Part shown: positions 52,593 to 61,428 of the stretch, piece after piece
Layout: each line of letters begins with the position of its first letter
Numbering within the stretch: position 1 is the stretch's first letter
DNA from: Flavihumibacter sp. UBA7668
GTDB taxonomy: Bacteria > Bacteroidota > Bacteroidia > Chitinophagales > Chitinophagaceae
Length of the DNA: 64,000 nt
Direction: 5' to 3'
Assembly (NCBI RefSeq): GCF_002483205.1
Contig: NZ_DLHM01000007.1
Location: 806,001-870,000 of the forward strand
Position numbers and translations under genes: made by a program
Notes under the pieces: model-generated
What the model was told of the DNA's origin: nothing
Seen by the model: the letters and a program-made list of their open reading frames with translations, nothing else
Database searches by the model: none

Positions 52593-55500
52593 TCAGGTGA
52601 TATGCTTTCTGAGAAAAATCGTGGTGCCGGTCCCTTTTATTGATTCAACCTGAAATTCTGCCCCCATCGCCTGCGCTCTTGCCTTCATATTGGTGAGCCC
52701 GTTTCCCGTGAATTCCTGTCCTGTATCAAATCCGGTTCCATTATCCAGCATGGAAAGACTCAGCTCTTCTTTATCAAATTTCAGGGAGATGGTAACTTCT
52801 GTTGCTTTACTGTATTTAACGATATTGGTTATAGCTTCCTTGAACACGAGGTAGATATCCTTTCGTTCCTCCAGATTTAGTAGCGATTGCTGTGAAAAGC
52901 CCTTGGTTTCAAAATAATAATTGATCCCTATTGGTTCCAGCATCTCTGCTGCAAATTCTTTCATTTTAATCAATACTTTTTCCAGACTGTCATTTGCCGG
53001 ATTGATGGCCCAGATCATATCACTCATGCTCTCCATCATATTACCAGAATGCGTTTTAATTTTTTGCAGGTAATCCTGCACCTCTTCTTTTTTCTCATCT
53101 TTCGCCATAGCAACCGTACTCAGAATATTAATACTGGTTAATGTTGATCCCATCTCATCATGTAGATCACGTGAAATTTTACTCCGTAATTTTTCTTCCG
53201 TTAAATATTTTGAAATCCGTTCCCCACAGATTTTTGCAATATTTTTTAATAGTCTGCTATGCCGGGATTGGAAGAAATATCGTTTGCTGTGTTCTGAATC
53301 AATAATTCCAAACAGTCGGCCATCCACCCAAATGGGTATGGTGATTTCTGCATTTCTTTTTTTATCATCTATTACATAGCGATGGTCACTTGCCGTATTC
53401 CCGATTCGTTCCGCTTTACCGGTTTTTGCAACTGTTCCAACTATTCCTTTGCCTAGCGGAATTTCCAAATGATTAATTATTTCTCGAGACGTATGCGGAC
53501 TTTTCGGTCCGGCTGCCGCTCTTTGTACCATCACTTTTTTATCAGGATTGTATTGATACATGACACAATCTTCAAAGCCAAGAAGTTGGATACAGTTTGT
53601 TGCAACATCCCAGAAGATATCGTCTATACTTGTTTTGCCGTATAATGAAGTCGCAAACTGGTTTAGTATTTTTTCGTCTTTTACTTTTTGTTGAAGTGTA
53701 TGAATGATGCGGAAAATAATAAAGCCTGTAATTGCCAGAAAGCCCAGTATAAACCAGGCATTTTTCCAAAGTGGGGGCGCTATCTCCAATTGGATCTTAT
53801 TACTGGTTGTAATAAGCTGCCCATTCTGGTTGACAGCCCGCATGGAAAAGCTGTATTTTCCGGGTGGCAGATTTTGAAACAAGATGGTTTTTTCTGTTCC
53901 TGAACTCATCCATTTGGATGACCATCCATCCAGAAAATACTCAAATTGAATCGGATCGTTTGCAAAATACAGACCATCGTAGGTAAAAGTAGAGTGTGTT
54001 CCCGGGACTTGTTTTATCAACAGCGGGAACGAGTCAATTTTTTTGGATGGATGCGGGTAATAAAAAATCAGTCCACCTGCCGCTGCAAGTACGATTTCCC
54101 TGCCCGTTTTATTGTAATAAAGTGAATGCGGATACCTGGGATCCGATCCAAAATTGGAAACGGGCTGAATATCCCGAATAAGGTTTTCATTATCCGGTTT
54201 TTCTGTATCAATATATGAAAGACCTGTCTCCGATAATAGCCAAAGTGTATTTTCTTCACCCGCTGTTAAAGCATAGAATTGATTGTGTTGCATTCCATTC
54301 CGCATATCGAATTGGGTAAAACTGGCAGCATAGGGCTTACCCGGATTATTTCGATACAATCCCCCGGAATTTGTGGCAACCCACAAGGTGCCGGAAGGAT
54401 CAATTGTAAGGTCATTAACCAAATTTAGAAATGCATAATACGGTAAACTGTCATTTTCATGATAAGGAGTTAATTTTTCCTTCGTGAAATCGTATTCAAA
54501 GAGGTAATTTCCAAAAGTTGATAACCAGATTTTATTATGAATGGAATCGTATTGTAATCCGGTTCCGGAAGTCTGTAGAAATACTGATTTCGGATCCTTC
54601 AAAGTTGAAAATTCTCTAGTTTTCGAATCGTAGATTAAAACACCTTTATTAAAGGAGCTGATCCAGATTCTGTTAAGGTGATCTGTTTCTATATCACGGT
54701 ATACGGTAGCCGGACTATCATGCGGCGTTGGAAAGTGTTGCAGTGATTGATCCTTTCGATTTATTCGAAAGATTTTATCTTCTGTCAATAACCAGTGTTC
54801 ACCCTTTATTTTTTTAACCGTATAACAGGAGCTAAGTTTATTTCCTTTATCATCTGATTGAATTTTTCTGATATTTCCATCTTTTTTTGAAAGAACGAAA
54901 AGAGCGGCAGGCTGAATGGCACAGGCATAGTATAGTGAGTCTGTTTCATCATAATATACACCTCCCATGCGATTGGTTCCCTCCTTATCTGATGCGTAAA
55001 TCAGTGGTATAAAAAAAGAGCTGTGAGCTGCCTGATTTGAAAGAAAGATTCCATTTGGAGTTCCGACCCAGTACATATCGGCATTGTCTTTATAAGTGGT
55101 AGTAACGCCGCCCGGCGGTATCGAAGAACTGATAGATGGAATATGTTGATGGAGTTGAATTTTTTCTCTGTTGGGATCCGCACGTAACAACCCTTTTTCA
55201 GAAGCGACCCATATTTCGTTTTCAGAAATACCGGGTAAAGAGATGGATGGATAAGGTTCTGCAACCGGACTTAATTCCTGATATTTTCTGTTCTTTTCAT
55301 TATAATGAAATACCTGTCCACCTTCCAGGGAGATCCACAGTTGCTGAATTGCAGCATCATATTGCAGATCAATTATGTCCTGATAATAATTTCCACCGAC
55401 ATAGGTGAATTGCTTTGTTCTGGTATTAAGATGGACCAACCCTTTATTGGAAGCCAGCCAAAATTCGTCCTTGTTTTTTTGGGCAAAGGATTGAATGGCA

Positions 55501-56057
55501 TGATAGCCGGGCTCGGTAATGCTGCCGCTTATCGTTTTCACAAAACCTGGCCAGTCGTAAAATGTAAATGAATTGGTAGTCGGATTATAACAGGTGAATT
55601 CTTTAACATCGCAGGCTATCCATAATTGTCCATTGTCGTCAAACTGGATTTCCCAGATAAGAAAATTATGAAGGGTGCTTTCGGCAGATTGATTTGTACC
55701 CGGAATCCAGTTCGTCCATTGTTCGGTAATTGGATTAAATTTATTCAGTCCACTCATGGTTCCAACCCAGATATTCCCATCCCTGTCTCCGGTGATACAA
55801 TTAATTATTTCATTAGAGATAGAATTTTCTTTTTTTGGTTTATAAATGGTAAAGGACTGGCCATCATATTTATTCAGCCCATTTTTTGTTCCAATCCAGA
55901 TATAACCAGTCTGATCTTTATAGAGGGCTGTTATTCGATTGTCGCTTAATCCGTTTGCGGTTGTTAGTGTCTTTCCGGAATAATACAATTGCCCCATTCC
56001 TGTATGAACCATACAGGTTAAAAGGAGGGTAAAAATGCTGAAGAGGACCTTCTGCAC
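52593..56057 (-). CDS. Propeller/Y_Y_Y/GAF sensor histidine kinase
   Basis: A 1154-residue kinase. It has a signal peptide, a 12-14 blade Reg_prop propeller (about 25-660), a Y_Y_Y domain (about 690-745) and one transmembrane helix (about 755-775). A cytoplasmic GAF domain (about 790-945), HisKA_3 with phospho-acceptor His966 (SRDLHDEMGSTL) and HATPase_c (LVFKEAITNIVKYS, DNGTGFD) follow. It lacks receiver and DNA-binding parts and therefore signals to the NarL-type regulator encoded next. The start is GTG at 56057: an in-frame stop lies five codons upstream and a later Met would lose the signal peptide. Confidence 0.94.
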   Translation of the reverse strand: MQKVLFSIFTLLLTCMVHTGMGQLYYSGKTLTTANGLSDNRITALYKDQTGYIWIGTKNGLNKYDGQSFTIYKPKKENSISNEIINCITGDRDGNIWVGTMSGLNKFNPITEQWTNWIPGTNQSAESTLHNFLIWEIQFDDNGQLWIACDVKEFTCYNPTTNSFTFYDWPGFVKTISGSITEPGYHAIQSFAQKNKDEFWLASNKGLVHLNTRTKQFTYVGGNYYQDIIDLQYDAAIQQLWISLEGGQVFHYNEKNRKYQELSPVAEPYPSISLPGISENEIWVASEKGLLRADPNREKIQLHQHIPSISSSIPPGGVTTTYKDNADMYWVGTPNGIFLSNQAAHSSFFIPLIYASDKEGTNRMGGVYYDETDSLYYACAIQPAALFVLSKKDGNIRKIQSDDKGNKLSSCYTVKKIKGEHWLLTEDKIFRINRKDQSLQHFPTPHDSPATVYRDIETDHLNRIWISSFNKGVLIYDSKTREFSTLKDPKSVFLQTSGTGLQYDSIHNKIWLSTFGNYLFEYDFTKEKLTPYHENDSLPYYAFLNLVNDLTIDPSGTLWVATNSGGLYRNNPGKPYAASFTQFDMRNGMQHNQFYALTAGEENTLWLLSETGLSYIDTEKPDNENLIRDIQPVSNFGSDPRYPHSLYYNKTGREIVLAAAGGLIFYYPHPSKKIDSFPLLIKQVPGTHSTFTYDGLYFANDPIQFEYFLDGWSSKWMSSGTEKTILFQNLPPGKYSFSMRAVNQNGQLITTSNKIQLEIAPPLWKNAWFILGFLAITGFIIFRIIHTLQQKVKDEKILNQFATSLYGKTSIDDIFWDVATNCIQLLGFEDCVMYQYNPDKKVMVQRAAAGPKSPHTSREIINHLEIPLGKGIVGTVAKTGKAERIGNTASDHRYVIDDKKRNAEITIPIWVDGRLFGIIDSEHSKRYFFQSRHSRLLKNIAKICGERISKYLTEEKLRSKISRDLHDEMGSTLTSINILSTVAMAKDEKKEEVQDYLQKIKTHSGNMMESMSDMIWAINPANDSLEKVLIKMKEFAAEMLEPIGINYYFETKGFSQQSLLNLEERKDIYLVFKEAITNIVKYSKATEVTISLKFDKEELSLSMLDNGTGFDTGQEFTGNGLTNMKARAQAMGAEFQVESIKGTGTTIFLRKHIT

Positions 56058-56185
56058 GGTATTAGCTTGTTACCCTAAAATACTGTATTTTATACGGAGG
56101 AAGAAAATCTTGTAAAAAGTTTAAGAAGATAAATCAAGTACGAATGATTTCTAAATACTAGTTTTTCAGAACCTAAATCGTTTTT

Positions 56186-56380
56186 ATGACACAGAAACCA
56201 TCCAACGCCTTCGTTGGCGCTTCCTGGGTTGCCCTTGGTGTGGGTATTGTTGGTTACCTTGTTGGACTCTGGCGCGCTGATATGCCGCTTAATGAAAAAG
56301 GCTATTACTTCACTGTTTTAATGTTTGGACTTTTTGCTGGGATTGTTTGGAGCAATTACCGTTCAGAAAAATACGCGTGA
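56186..56380 (+). CDS. YiaA/YiaB two-helix family small membrane protein
   Basis: A 64-residue protein with two hydrophobic helices (ASWVALGVGIVGYLVGLW and YYFTVLMFGLFAGIVW) joined by a short LNEKGYY loop. This is the arrangement of the YiaAB domain. It lies alone between divergent and convergent genes. The function of the family is unknown. Confidence 0.82.
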   Translation: MTQKPSNAFVGASWVALGVGIVGYLVGLWRADMPLNEKGYYFTVLMFGLFAGIVWSNYRSEKYA

Positions 56381-56457
56381 TTTGATAAACAGCAGAAAGG
56401 AATAAAACGCTATATCTGGCAGGCAGATGATACCCGGCAGGGATGGAGGAAAATGGT

Positions 56458-56865
56458 TTATGAAGATGTCTTTTTCTTTCTGAGTGCACCTGTACACCAG
56501 AGTGCCCAAATGATTAAAACTGGCTGAAAGAATAAACGGATCAATCGGGTACTGTCTGTATTCAAACCAAAAGCATCAATTTTATTGAGATACTGTGAGA
56601 TGTTTCCCGGAAAGATCAGGAGGAAAAAGATGGCTGCTGCCCATCCCACCTGCCGGCGCCTTGCTTTCATCAGAAGTAAAGCCAACCCAAGACCAATTTC
56701 AATAAAACCCGAAACAACCACAACCAAATCCGGCTCCAGAGGAAGCCATTTTGGAACCTGTGCCAAAAACTCTCCACGTGCCCAGGTTAAGTGACCGATT
56801 CCGGCCAATAGTAAAAAAATCCCCAGCAGTACTCTCGCGGCATGCTGAATAAAACTTGCTTGCAT
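56458..56865 (-). CDS. DoxX-like membrane protein
   Basis: A 135-residue protein with four transmembrane helices. RVLLGIFLLLAGIGHLTW at the N-terminus, an LPLEPDLVVVVSGFIEIGLG segment and FLLIFPGNISQYLN fit the DoxX/DoxD-like family, which takes part in poorly defined redox or membrane roles. ATG 56865 is preferred; an in-frame start at 56925 would overlap the divergent promoter region. Four bases before this start the minus strand reads TATCTTAG, one change from a -7 element, so the mRNA may have almost no leader. Confidence 0.82.
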   Translation of the reverse strand: MQASFIQHAARVLLGIFLLLAGIGHLTWARGEFLAQVPKWLPLEPDLVVVVSGFIEIGLGLALLLMKARRRQVGWAAAIFFLLIFPGNISQYLNKIDAFGLNTDSTRLIRLFFQPVLIIWALWCTGALRKKKTSS

Positions 56866-56947
56866 GGGACTAAGATAAATAATCTTTATTGTTAATATAA
56901 ATTCTGCCTTTTGTGATCTTGTCAAATTGGTGCATCTTACCGGCGGT

Positions 56948-57517
56948 ATGAGTATAAATCCTAATAGAGCAGATCAGGCGAAATTGTTACGGAATGTCAG
57001 AAAGGTACACCGGACAATGGGAGCTACTCTTTTTCTGCTATTCCTGTTGGTTTCAATAACCGGACTTTTGCTTGGCTGGAAGAAACACAGTGGTGGCTGG
57101 GTTCAGGCAGAAACGGCAACAGGAAGCTCTTCCGATCTTAACAACTGGCTTCCGATTGATAGTCTTTATAACCTGGCTAGTCAATACCTGCATGATTCAG
57201 TTGATGCGGGACTTTCTACTGAATTGGATAAAATTGATATTCGTGCAGATAAAGGAATTGCCAAATTCATATTTACCCATCATTTCTGGGGCTTACAAAT
57301 TGATGGTGCAACAGGTCAGTTACTGAAGGTTGAACAAAGACGCTCCGACTTTATTGAAAAATTACACGATGGCTCCATTATAGATATGAAGCTCCTTGGA
57401 AATGGTGCTGTATTTAAATTAATTTTTACCTCAGTTGCAGGTTTATCCCTTTTACTTTTTACCATCACTGGTTTCTGGCTTTGGTATGGCCCGAAGAAAA
57501 TGAGACGCGAAACCTGA
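56948..57517 (+). CDS. PepSY-associated transmembrane protein
   Basis: A 189-residue protein with TM1 near residues 26-44 (GATLFLLFLLVSITGLLLGW), a periplasmic PepSY-like region, and TM2 near 160-180. KVHRTMGATLFLLFLLVSI and FSITGFWLWYGPK-type ends are typical of PepSY_TM proteins linked to iron or heme uptake and flavin reduction. It is short, with one PepSY unit. It is divergent from the DoxX-like gene and ends six bases from the convergent ParA gene. Confidence 0.83.
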   Translation: MSINPNRADQAKLLRNVRKVHRTMGATLFLLFLLVSITGLLLGWKKHSGGWVQAETATGSSSDLNNWLPIDSLYNLASQYLHDSVDAGLSTELDKIDIRADKGIAKFIFTHHFWGLQIDGATGQLLKVEQRRSDFIEKLHDGSIIDMKLLGNGAVFKLIFTSVAGLSLLLFTITGFWLWYGPKKMRRET

Positions 57518-57523
57518 AACGGC

Positions 57524-58267
57524 TCACTCCATTACGCCTTCCTTAATTTCTTCCCATAAATCACTGTAACATTGAGCGGCATAAGAAGAGGCTGCAAAAG
57601 CGTGTAAGGGTGCCTGATAGGTGCCCATTTTTTCCACGTCAGAGAGATAGGGAATATAATTATGAAAGAATTTATTATCGCGAATCAATTCCTGCATGAT
57701 TTCATTGTGCATGTTTTTTCGAATGTCCACCATGGTGAAACAGCACATCAGTTTGGATTCATCCAGGTTTTTTTCTCTGAAATAATCCTTCACCATTTCG
57801 TAACTGCGTACGGAAAGTGTAGTGGGGATGGTTGGCATCAGAATGATATCGGTGGCATAAAATATATTCTCAGATAATACCGAAAAGCCCGGCGGACAGT
57901 CAATAAACACAAAATCATATTCCTTTTCGAGCTGGTTTAGAATCGATTTAAACCGGCGTTTGGAACTTCGCAGTTCTTCGAGAATTATATCGAGGTTACG
58001 TGCTGTGAGATCTGCCGGAATGATATCAATATTTTCATAACCGGTAGCCATTACCAGATCATCCAAATCGAGCTGTTCACTGAATAATTTCTGGGTACCA
58101 CTTTTGATTTTCGGTTGTACATTATAGTAAAACGAAGTGGATCCCTGCGGGTCAAGGTCCCATAACAGGACTTTGTATCCGTCCTGAGCTGCCAGATATG
58201 ACAGGTTTACACAAGTGGCTGTTTTGCCAACGCCACCTTTTAAATGGTAGAGTGCGATGGAAATCAT
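57524..58267 (-). CDS. ParA-family ATPase, orphan
   Basis: A 247-residue deviant Walker ATPase. The P-loop KGGVGKT is at residues 10-16, with WDLDPQGSTSF (Walker A') and FVFIDCPPGFSVLS (Walker B). ParA proteins place cargo such as chromosomes or protein complexes on the nucleoid or membrane. No parB, parS-like site or cargo gene is adjacent. It follows uvrB by 14 bases on the same strand and is probably co-transcribed with it. Confidence 0.92.
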   Translation of the reverse strand: MISIALYHLKGGVGKTATCVNLSYLAAQDGYKVLLWDLDPQGSTSFYYNVQPKIKSGTQKLFSEQLDLDDLVMATGYENIDIIPADLTARNLDIILEELRSSKRRFKSILNQLEKEYDFVFIDCPPGFSVLSENIFYATDIILMPTIPTTLSVRSYEMVKDYFREKNLDESKLMCCFTMVDIRKNMHNEIMQELIRDNKFFHNYIPYLSDVEKMGTYQAPLHAFAASSYAAQCYSDLWEEIKEGVME

Positions 58268-58281
58268 ATTGGAAAAATACC

Positions 58282-60321
58282 CTATTTCTTCATGCTATCC
58301 AATTCCTTTTGCATGCGGAACATTTCATCCCGAAGTCGTGCTGCTTCCATAAAGTCCAGGTCGCGGGCGGCTTTTTCCATGGTTTTTTTGGTTTGAGCAA
58401 TGGCTTTTTCCATTTGCGGGATGGTCTTGTATTGTTCCTGATCTTCTGCAGCAACTTCTACCAGTTCGCCATCAGGAGCCATCACATAAGGGTTCCTGAT
58501 ATCATACCCTTTGATATCCAGCACAGAAGTTTGTGCCATTACCTGCTCAATTGATTTGATAACCGTTCGGGGTGTAATTCCGTGTTCCAGATTATAGGCA
58601 ACCTGTTTTTCTCGTCGGCGGGTCGTTTCATCAATGGTTCGCTGCATGCTTTCTGTGATTTTATCGCCATAGAATATAACGAGTCCGTCTACATTACGGG
58701 CAGCCCTTCCAGCGGTTTGGGTAAGTGATCGTTCATTTCGCAGAAAGCCTTCCTTATCCGCATCGAGGATGGCTACCAGAGATACTTCGGGCAGATCGAG
58801 CCCCTCTCTTAGGAGGTTAACGCCAACCAGTACATCAATTTCGCCTAACCGAAGCTGCCGGAGAATTTCCACCCGGTCGAGGGTATCAACTTCAGAATGG
58901 ATATATTTCGATTTGATATTGATCCGCTGAAGGTATTTATCCATTTCTTCTGCCATCCGCTTGGTAAGGGTTGTAACCAGTACCCGATCGCCTTTTTTAA
59001 TGCGTAGATCAATTTCCTGTAGCAGGTCATCGATCTGATTGATGCTTGGCCGAACTTCAATGGGAGGGTCCAGCAGGCCGGTTGGACGAACCACTTGTTC
59101 AATCACTACACCACCGGTTTGTTCCAGTTCGAATTCACCGGGAGTAGCCGAAACGTAAATTACCTGATTCAGCAGGCTTTCAAATTCGTGAAAATTGAGT
59201 GGCCGGTTGTCCAGCGCAGAGGGTAATCGGAACCCAAAATCCACCAGATTCAGTTTTCTGCTTCGGTCACCTCCATACATACCACTGACCTGGGGAATAG
59301 TCTGATGGCTTTCGTCAATAACACAGAGGTAATCCTTTGGGAAATAGTCCAGAAGACAGAAGGGGCGGGTTCCAGGATCCCGGCGATCGAAAAAGCGGGA
59401 GTAGTTTTCCACCCCGTTGCAATAGCCGAGTTCACGGATCATTTCAAGGTCGTAGTTTACTCTTTCACTAATTCGCTGGGCTTCAATAAACCGTCCCTGA
59501 GATTTGAAATACTCAACCTGTGCAGCCATTTCATCCTGAATTTCATTCAGCACCTGGTGCATCATATCCTTGGGAGCAAGATAAAGGTTGGCTGGAAAGA
59601 TAGCAGCATTGTCTAATTTGCCAATTCGTTTGCCGGTTTGAATTTCGAAACTTTCGATGGTTTCAATTTCATCGCCAAAGAAAATGATGCGATAGCCGAT
59701 ATCAAGATAGGGCAGGTTTATATCGATGGTATCACCCTTCACCCGGAAAGTGCCGCGGGTGAAATCGGTTTGCGTTCGGGTATAGAGGGAATTTACCAGC
59801 GCATGCAGAAATCCCTGCCGGGAAATGGCTTGTCCCGTATGGATACGAACGATACCATTCTCAAATTCCGTGGGGTTACCCATACCATAGATACAGCTCA
59901 CAGAAGCCACCACTATAATGTCTCTGCGCCCGCTGAGCAATTGTGATGTTGCCTGCAGGCGAAGTTTGTCGAGTTCTTCATTGATAGCCAGGTCTTTTTC
60001 AATATAGGTATCGGATACCGGGAGATAGGCTTCGGGCTGGTAGTAATCGTAATAGGAAACAAAGTATCCTACGGCATTATCAGGAAAGAATTGTTTGAAC
60101 TCGCCGTACAACTGTGCCACCAGGGTTTTGTTATGCGTAAGCACCAGGGTGGGTTTCTGTACATTCTGAATAACATTGGCAATGGTGAAGGTTTTACCGC
60201 TTCCGGTTACGCCCAGCAGGGTTTGTTGTCTTTCTCCACTACGCAGACCTTCTGTGAGTTGGGCAATGGCAGCGGGCTGATCACCGGCCGGCTGGTAAGA
60301 GGATTTCAGTTGGAAAGGCAT
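58282..60321 (-). CDS. uvrB: Excinuclease ABC subunit B
   Basis: A 679-residue UvrB of full length. It has Walker A GVTGSGKTFT (about 37-46), the beta-hairpin YYDYYQPEAYLP, the DEAD-like DESHQTIPQV box and the helicase segments VGVNLLREGLDLPEVSLV and QTAGRAARNVDG. The C-terminal UVR motif that binds UvrC is seen in the last 40 residues. It is the damage-verifying helicase of nucleotide excision repair. The start codon lies four bases after a -7-like TATATTTG. ParA follows. Confidence 0.98.
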   Translation of the reverse strand: MPFQLKSSYQPAGDQPAAIAQLTEGLRSGERQQTLLGVTGSGKTFTIANVIQNVQKPTLVLTHNKTLVAQLYGEFKQFFPDNAVGYFVSYYDYYQPEAYLPVSDTYIEKDLAINEELDKLRLQATSQLLSGRRDIIVVASVSCIYGMGNPTEFENGIVRIHTGQAISRQGFLHALVNSLYTRTQTDFTRGTFRVKGDTIDINLPYLDIGYRIIFFGDEIETIESFEIQTGKRIGKLDNAAIFPANLYLAPKDMMHQVLNEIQDEMAAQVEYFKSQGRFIEAQRISERVNYDLEMIRELGYCNGVENYSRFFDRRDPGTRPFCLLDYFPKDYLCVIDESHQTIPQVSGMYGGDRSRKLNLVDFGFRLPSALDNRPLNFHEFESLLNQVIYVSATPGEFELEQTGGVVIEQVVRPTGLLDPPIEVRPSINQIDDLLQEIDLRIKKGDRVLVTTLTKRMAEEMDKYLQRINIKSKYIHSEVDTLDRVEILRQLRLGEIDVLVGVNLLREGLDLPEVSLVAILDADKEGFLRNERSLTQTAGRAARNVDGLVIFYGDKITESMQRTIDETTRRREKQVAYNLEHGITPRTVIKSIEQVMAQTSVLDIKGYDIRNPYVMAPDGELVEVAAEDQEQYKTIPQMEKAIAQTKKTMEKAARDLDFMEAARLRDEMFRMQKELDSMKK

Positions 60322-60325
60322 GGAG

Positions 60326-60333
60326 CAAATATA
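60326..60333 (-). promoter_or_regulatory. -7 promoter element abutting the uvrB start
   Basis: Minus-strand TATATTTG matches TAnnTTTG and is separated from the uvrB ATG by only four bases. Transcription from it would begin at or next to the start codon, giving a leaderless message. The -33 position falls in the C-rich tract rather than TTTG. Confidence 0.45.
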
Positions 60334-60337
60334 CGAA

Positions 60338-60364
60338 GGGAGAGGGGAGGAGGGAGAAGGGGGG
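60338..60364 (+). repeat. Purine tract with four G-runs (G-quadruplex motif) upstream of uvrB
   Basis: Runs of three or more G occur at 60338-60340, 60344-60347, 60352-60354 and 60359-60364 with loops of three to four bases, which meets the usual G-quadruplex pattern. All bases are purines. It lies 17 bases upstream of uvrB. Confidence 0.6.
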
Positions 60365-60468
60365 CAAAACGAGCTGCACCCATATATAATCCATGTACCG
60401 TACTTTCCTTATCCTTGTGTCGTTTGATTGATTATTGACTTAAAATACCATTGGGTAAATTTCTTTGA

Positions 60469-60528
60469 CCCTCCTCCCTTTTCCTCTTTCGCCCTTTCCT
60501 TTTCTCTTCTCCCAGCTCCCTTCTTCCT
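60469..60528 (+). repeat. Pyrimidine tract, partner of the purine tract
   Basis: A 60-base stretch with only three purines (60491, 60514, 60515). It is a loose inverted partner of the purine tract at 60338-60364, across a spacer of about 100 bases. It precedes the DUF3817 gene. Confidence 0.5.
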
Positions 60529-60552
60529 ATCTTCACAAAAATTCAATCTACC

Positions 60553-60864
60553 ATGAGTGATGCGGCGGTAATCAGGAAATTCAGGGCAATTGGAACGGCT
60601 GAGGGCATTTCCTTTCTTTTGTTATTGGGCATTGCGATGCCGCTAAAATATATGATGGGAATTCCTGAAGCGGTGAAGTATACCGGCTGGATCCATGGAA
60701 TTCTTTTTGTATGGTACTGTTATATGGTAATTGAAGCCGGACAGGCACTTAAATGGAAATTTGGCAGAATTTTTCTGGCATTTCTTGCGGCCTTATTGCC
60801 GCTGGGGCCCTTTCTTTTTGATCGCTGGTTTTTACGAAAGGGTAAGTCTGTGCTGGAAGAATAG
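60553..60864 (+). CDS. DUF3817 family membrane protein
   Basis: A 103-residue protein with three transmembrane helices. FRAIGTAEGISFLLLLGIAM, LKYMMGIPEAVKYTGWIHG and the C-terminal LLPLGPFLFDRWFL are typical of DUF3817. The function is unknown. It ends four bases from the convergent methylglyoxal synthase gene. Confidence 0.9.
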   Translation: MSDAAVIRKFRAIGTAEGISFLLLLGIAMPLKYMMGIPEAVKYTGWIHGILFVWYCYMVIEAGQALKWKFGRIFLAFLAALLPLGPFLFDRWFLRKGKSVLEE

Positions 60865-60868
60865 GAAA

Positions 60869-61327
60869 TCAGTCTTTGATTTTTCTGGTCAGATAACCGG
60901 AGTAATCGGGAATAACAGCTTCATATGCACCGGACATCAGCGGGGAACTTATTATAAAATCTGCTGTAGCCGGATCGCAGGCTACAACACAGTTCCAGGC
61001 GATGGCTACACGCAGCAGGGCTTTAACATCACTATCATGTGGCTGGGCTTCCATAGGGTCCCAGAAGAAAATAAGAATATCGATAGCACCGTCGGCAATC
61101 ATTGCTCCGATTTGCTGATCACCACCAAGCGGACCGCTTAATAATTTTTTCACCGGACGATCCAGCTTGTCTTCCAGCAATCTGCCGGTAGTGCCGGTGG
61201 CGAGCAGTTCATGTCTTGCCAGTATTACTTTATTCGTTTCAGCCCAATCCACCATTTCTTTTTTCTTTTTATCATGGGCTACCATCGCAATACGTTTACG
61301 GGGACTAAAACTTCTGTTTTGCAACAT
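60869..61327 (-). CDS. mgsA: Methylglyoxal synthase
   Basis: A 152-residue enzyme of family length. AMVAHDKKKKEMVDW at the N-terminus, the phosphate-binding ATGTTG loop, LSGPLGGDQQIGAMI and FFWDPMEAQPHDSDVKALLR with its catalytic Asp and His are intact. It converts dihydroxyacetone phosphate to methylglyoxal, relieving phosphate limitation. It is convergent with DUF3817 and divergent from the T9SS cargo gene. Confidence 0.96.
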   Translation of the reverse strand: MLQNRSFSPRKRIAMVAHDKKKKEMVDWAETNKVILARHELLATGTTGRLLEDKLDRPVKKLLSGPLGGDQQIGAMIADGAIDILIFFWDPMEAQPHDSDVKALLRVAIAWNCVVACDPATADFIISSPLMSGAYEAVIPDYSGYLTRKIKD

Positions 61328-61390
61328 GCTGAAAATCTTTGCGCTATATTCCTGTTAAAGCCGCTGGTTCCGGTTCATTCGGCACAATAA

Positions 61391-61410
61391 TTGTTCACAA
61401 CTTATCCACA
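61391..61410 (+). promoter_or_regulatory. DnaA-box-like pair
   Basis: TTATCCACA (61402-61410) is a perfect match to TTATNCACA; TTGTTCACA (61391-61399) is a looser match, and the two starts are 11 bases apart. They lie just before the T9SS cargo gene, without a DnaA or replication gene nearby. A regulatory or titration role is possible; a replication origin is not supported. Confidence 0.3.
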
Positions 61411-61428
61411 ACCCAAGGACCAGGACCC

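Noticed and set aside
61391..61410. Chromosomal replication origin
   Set aside because: Only two DnaA-like boxes, no dnaA/dnaN or AT-rich unwinding cluster typical of an origin, and surrounding genes are unrelated.
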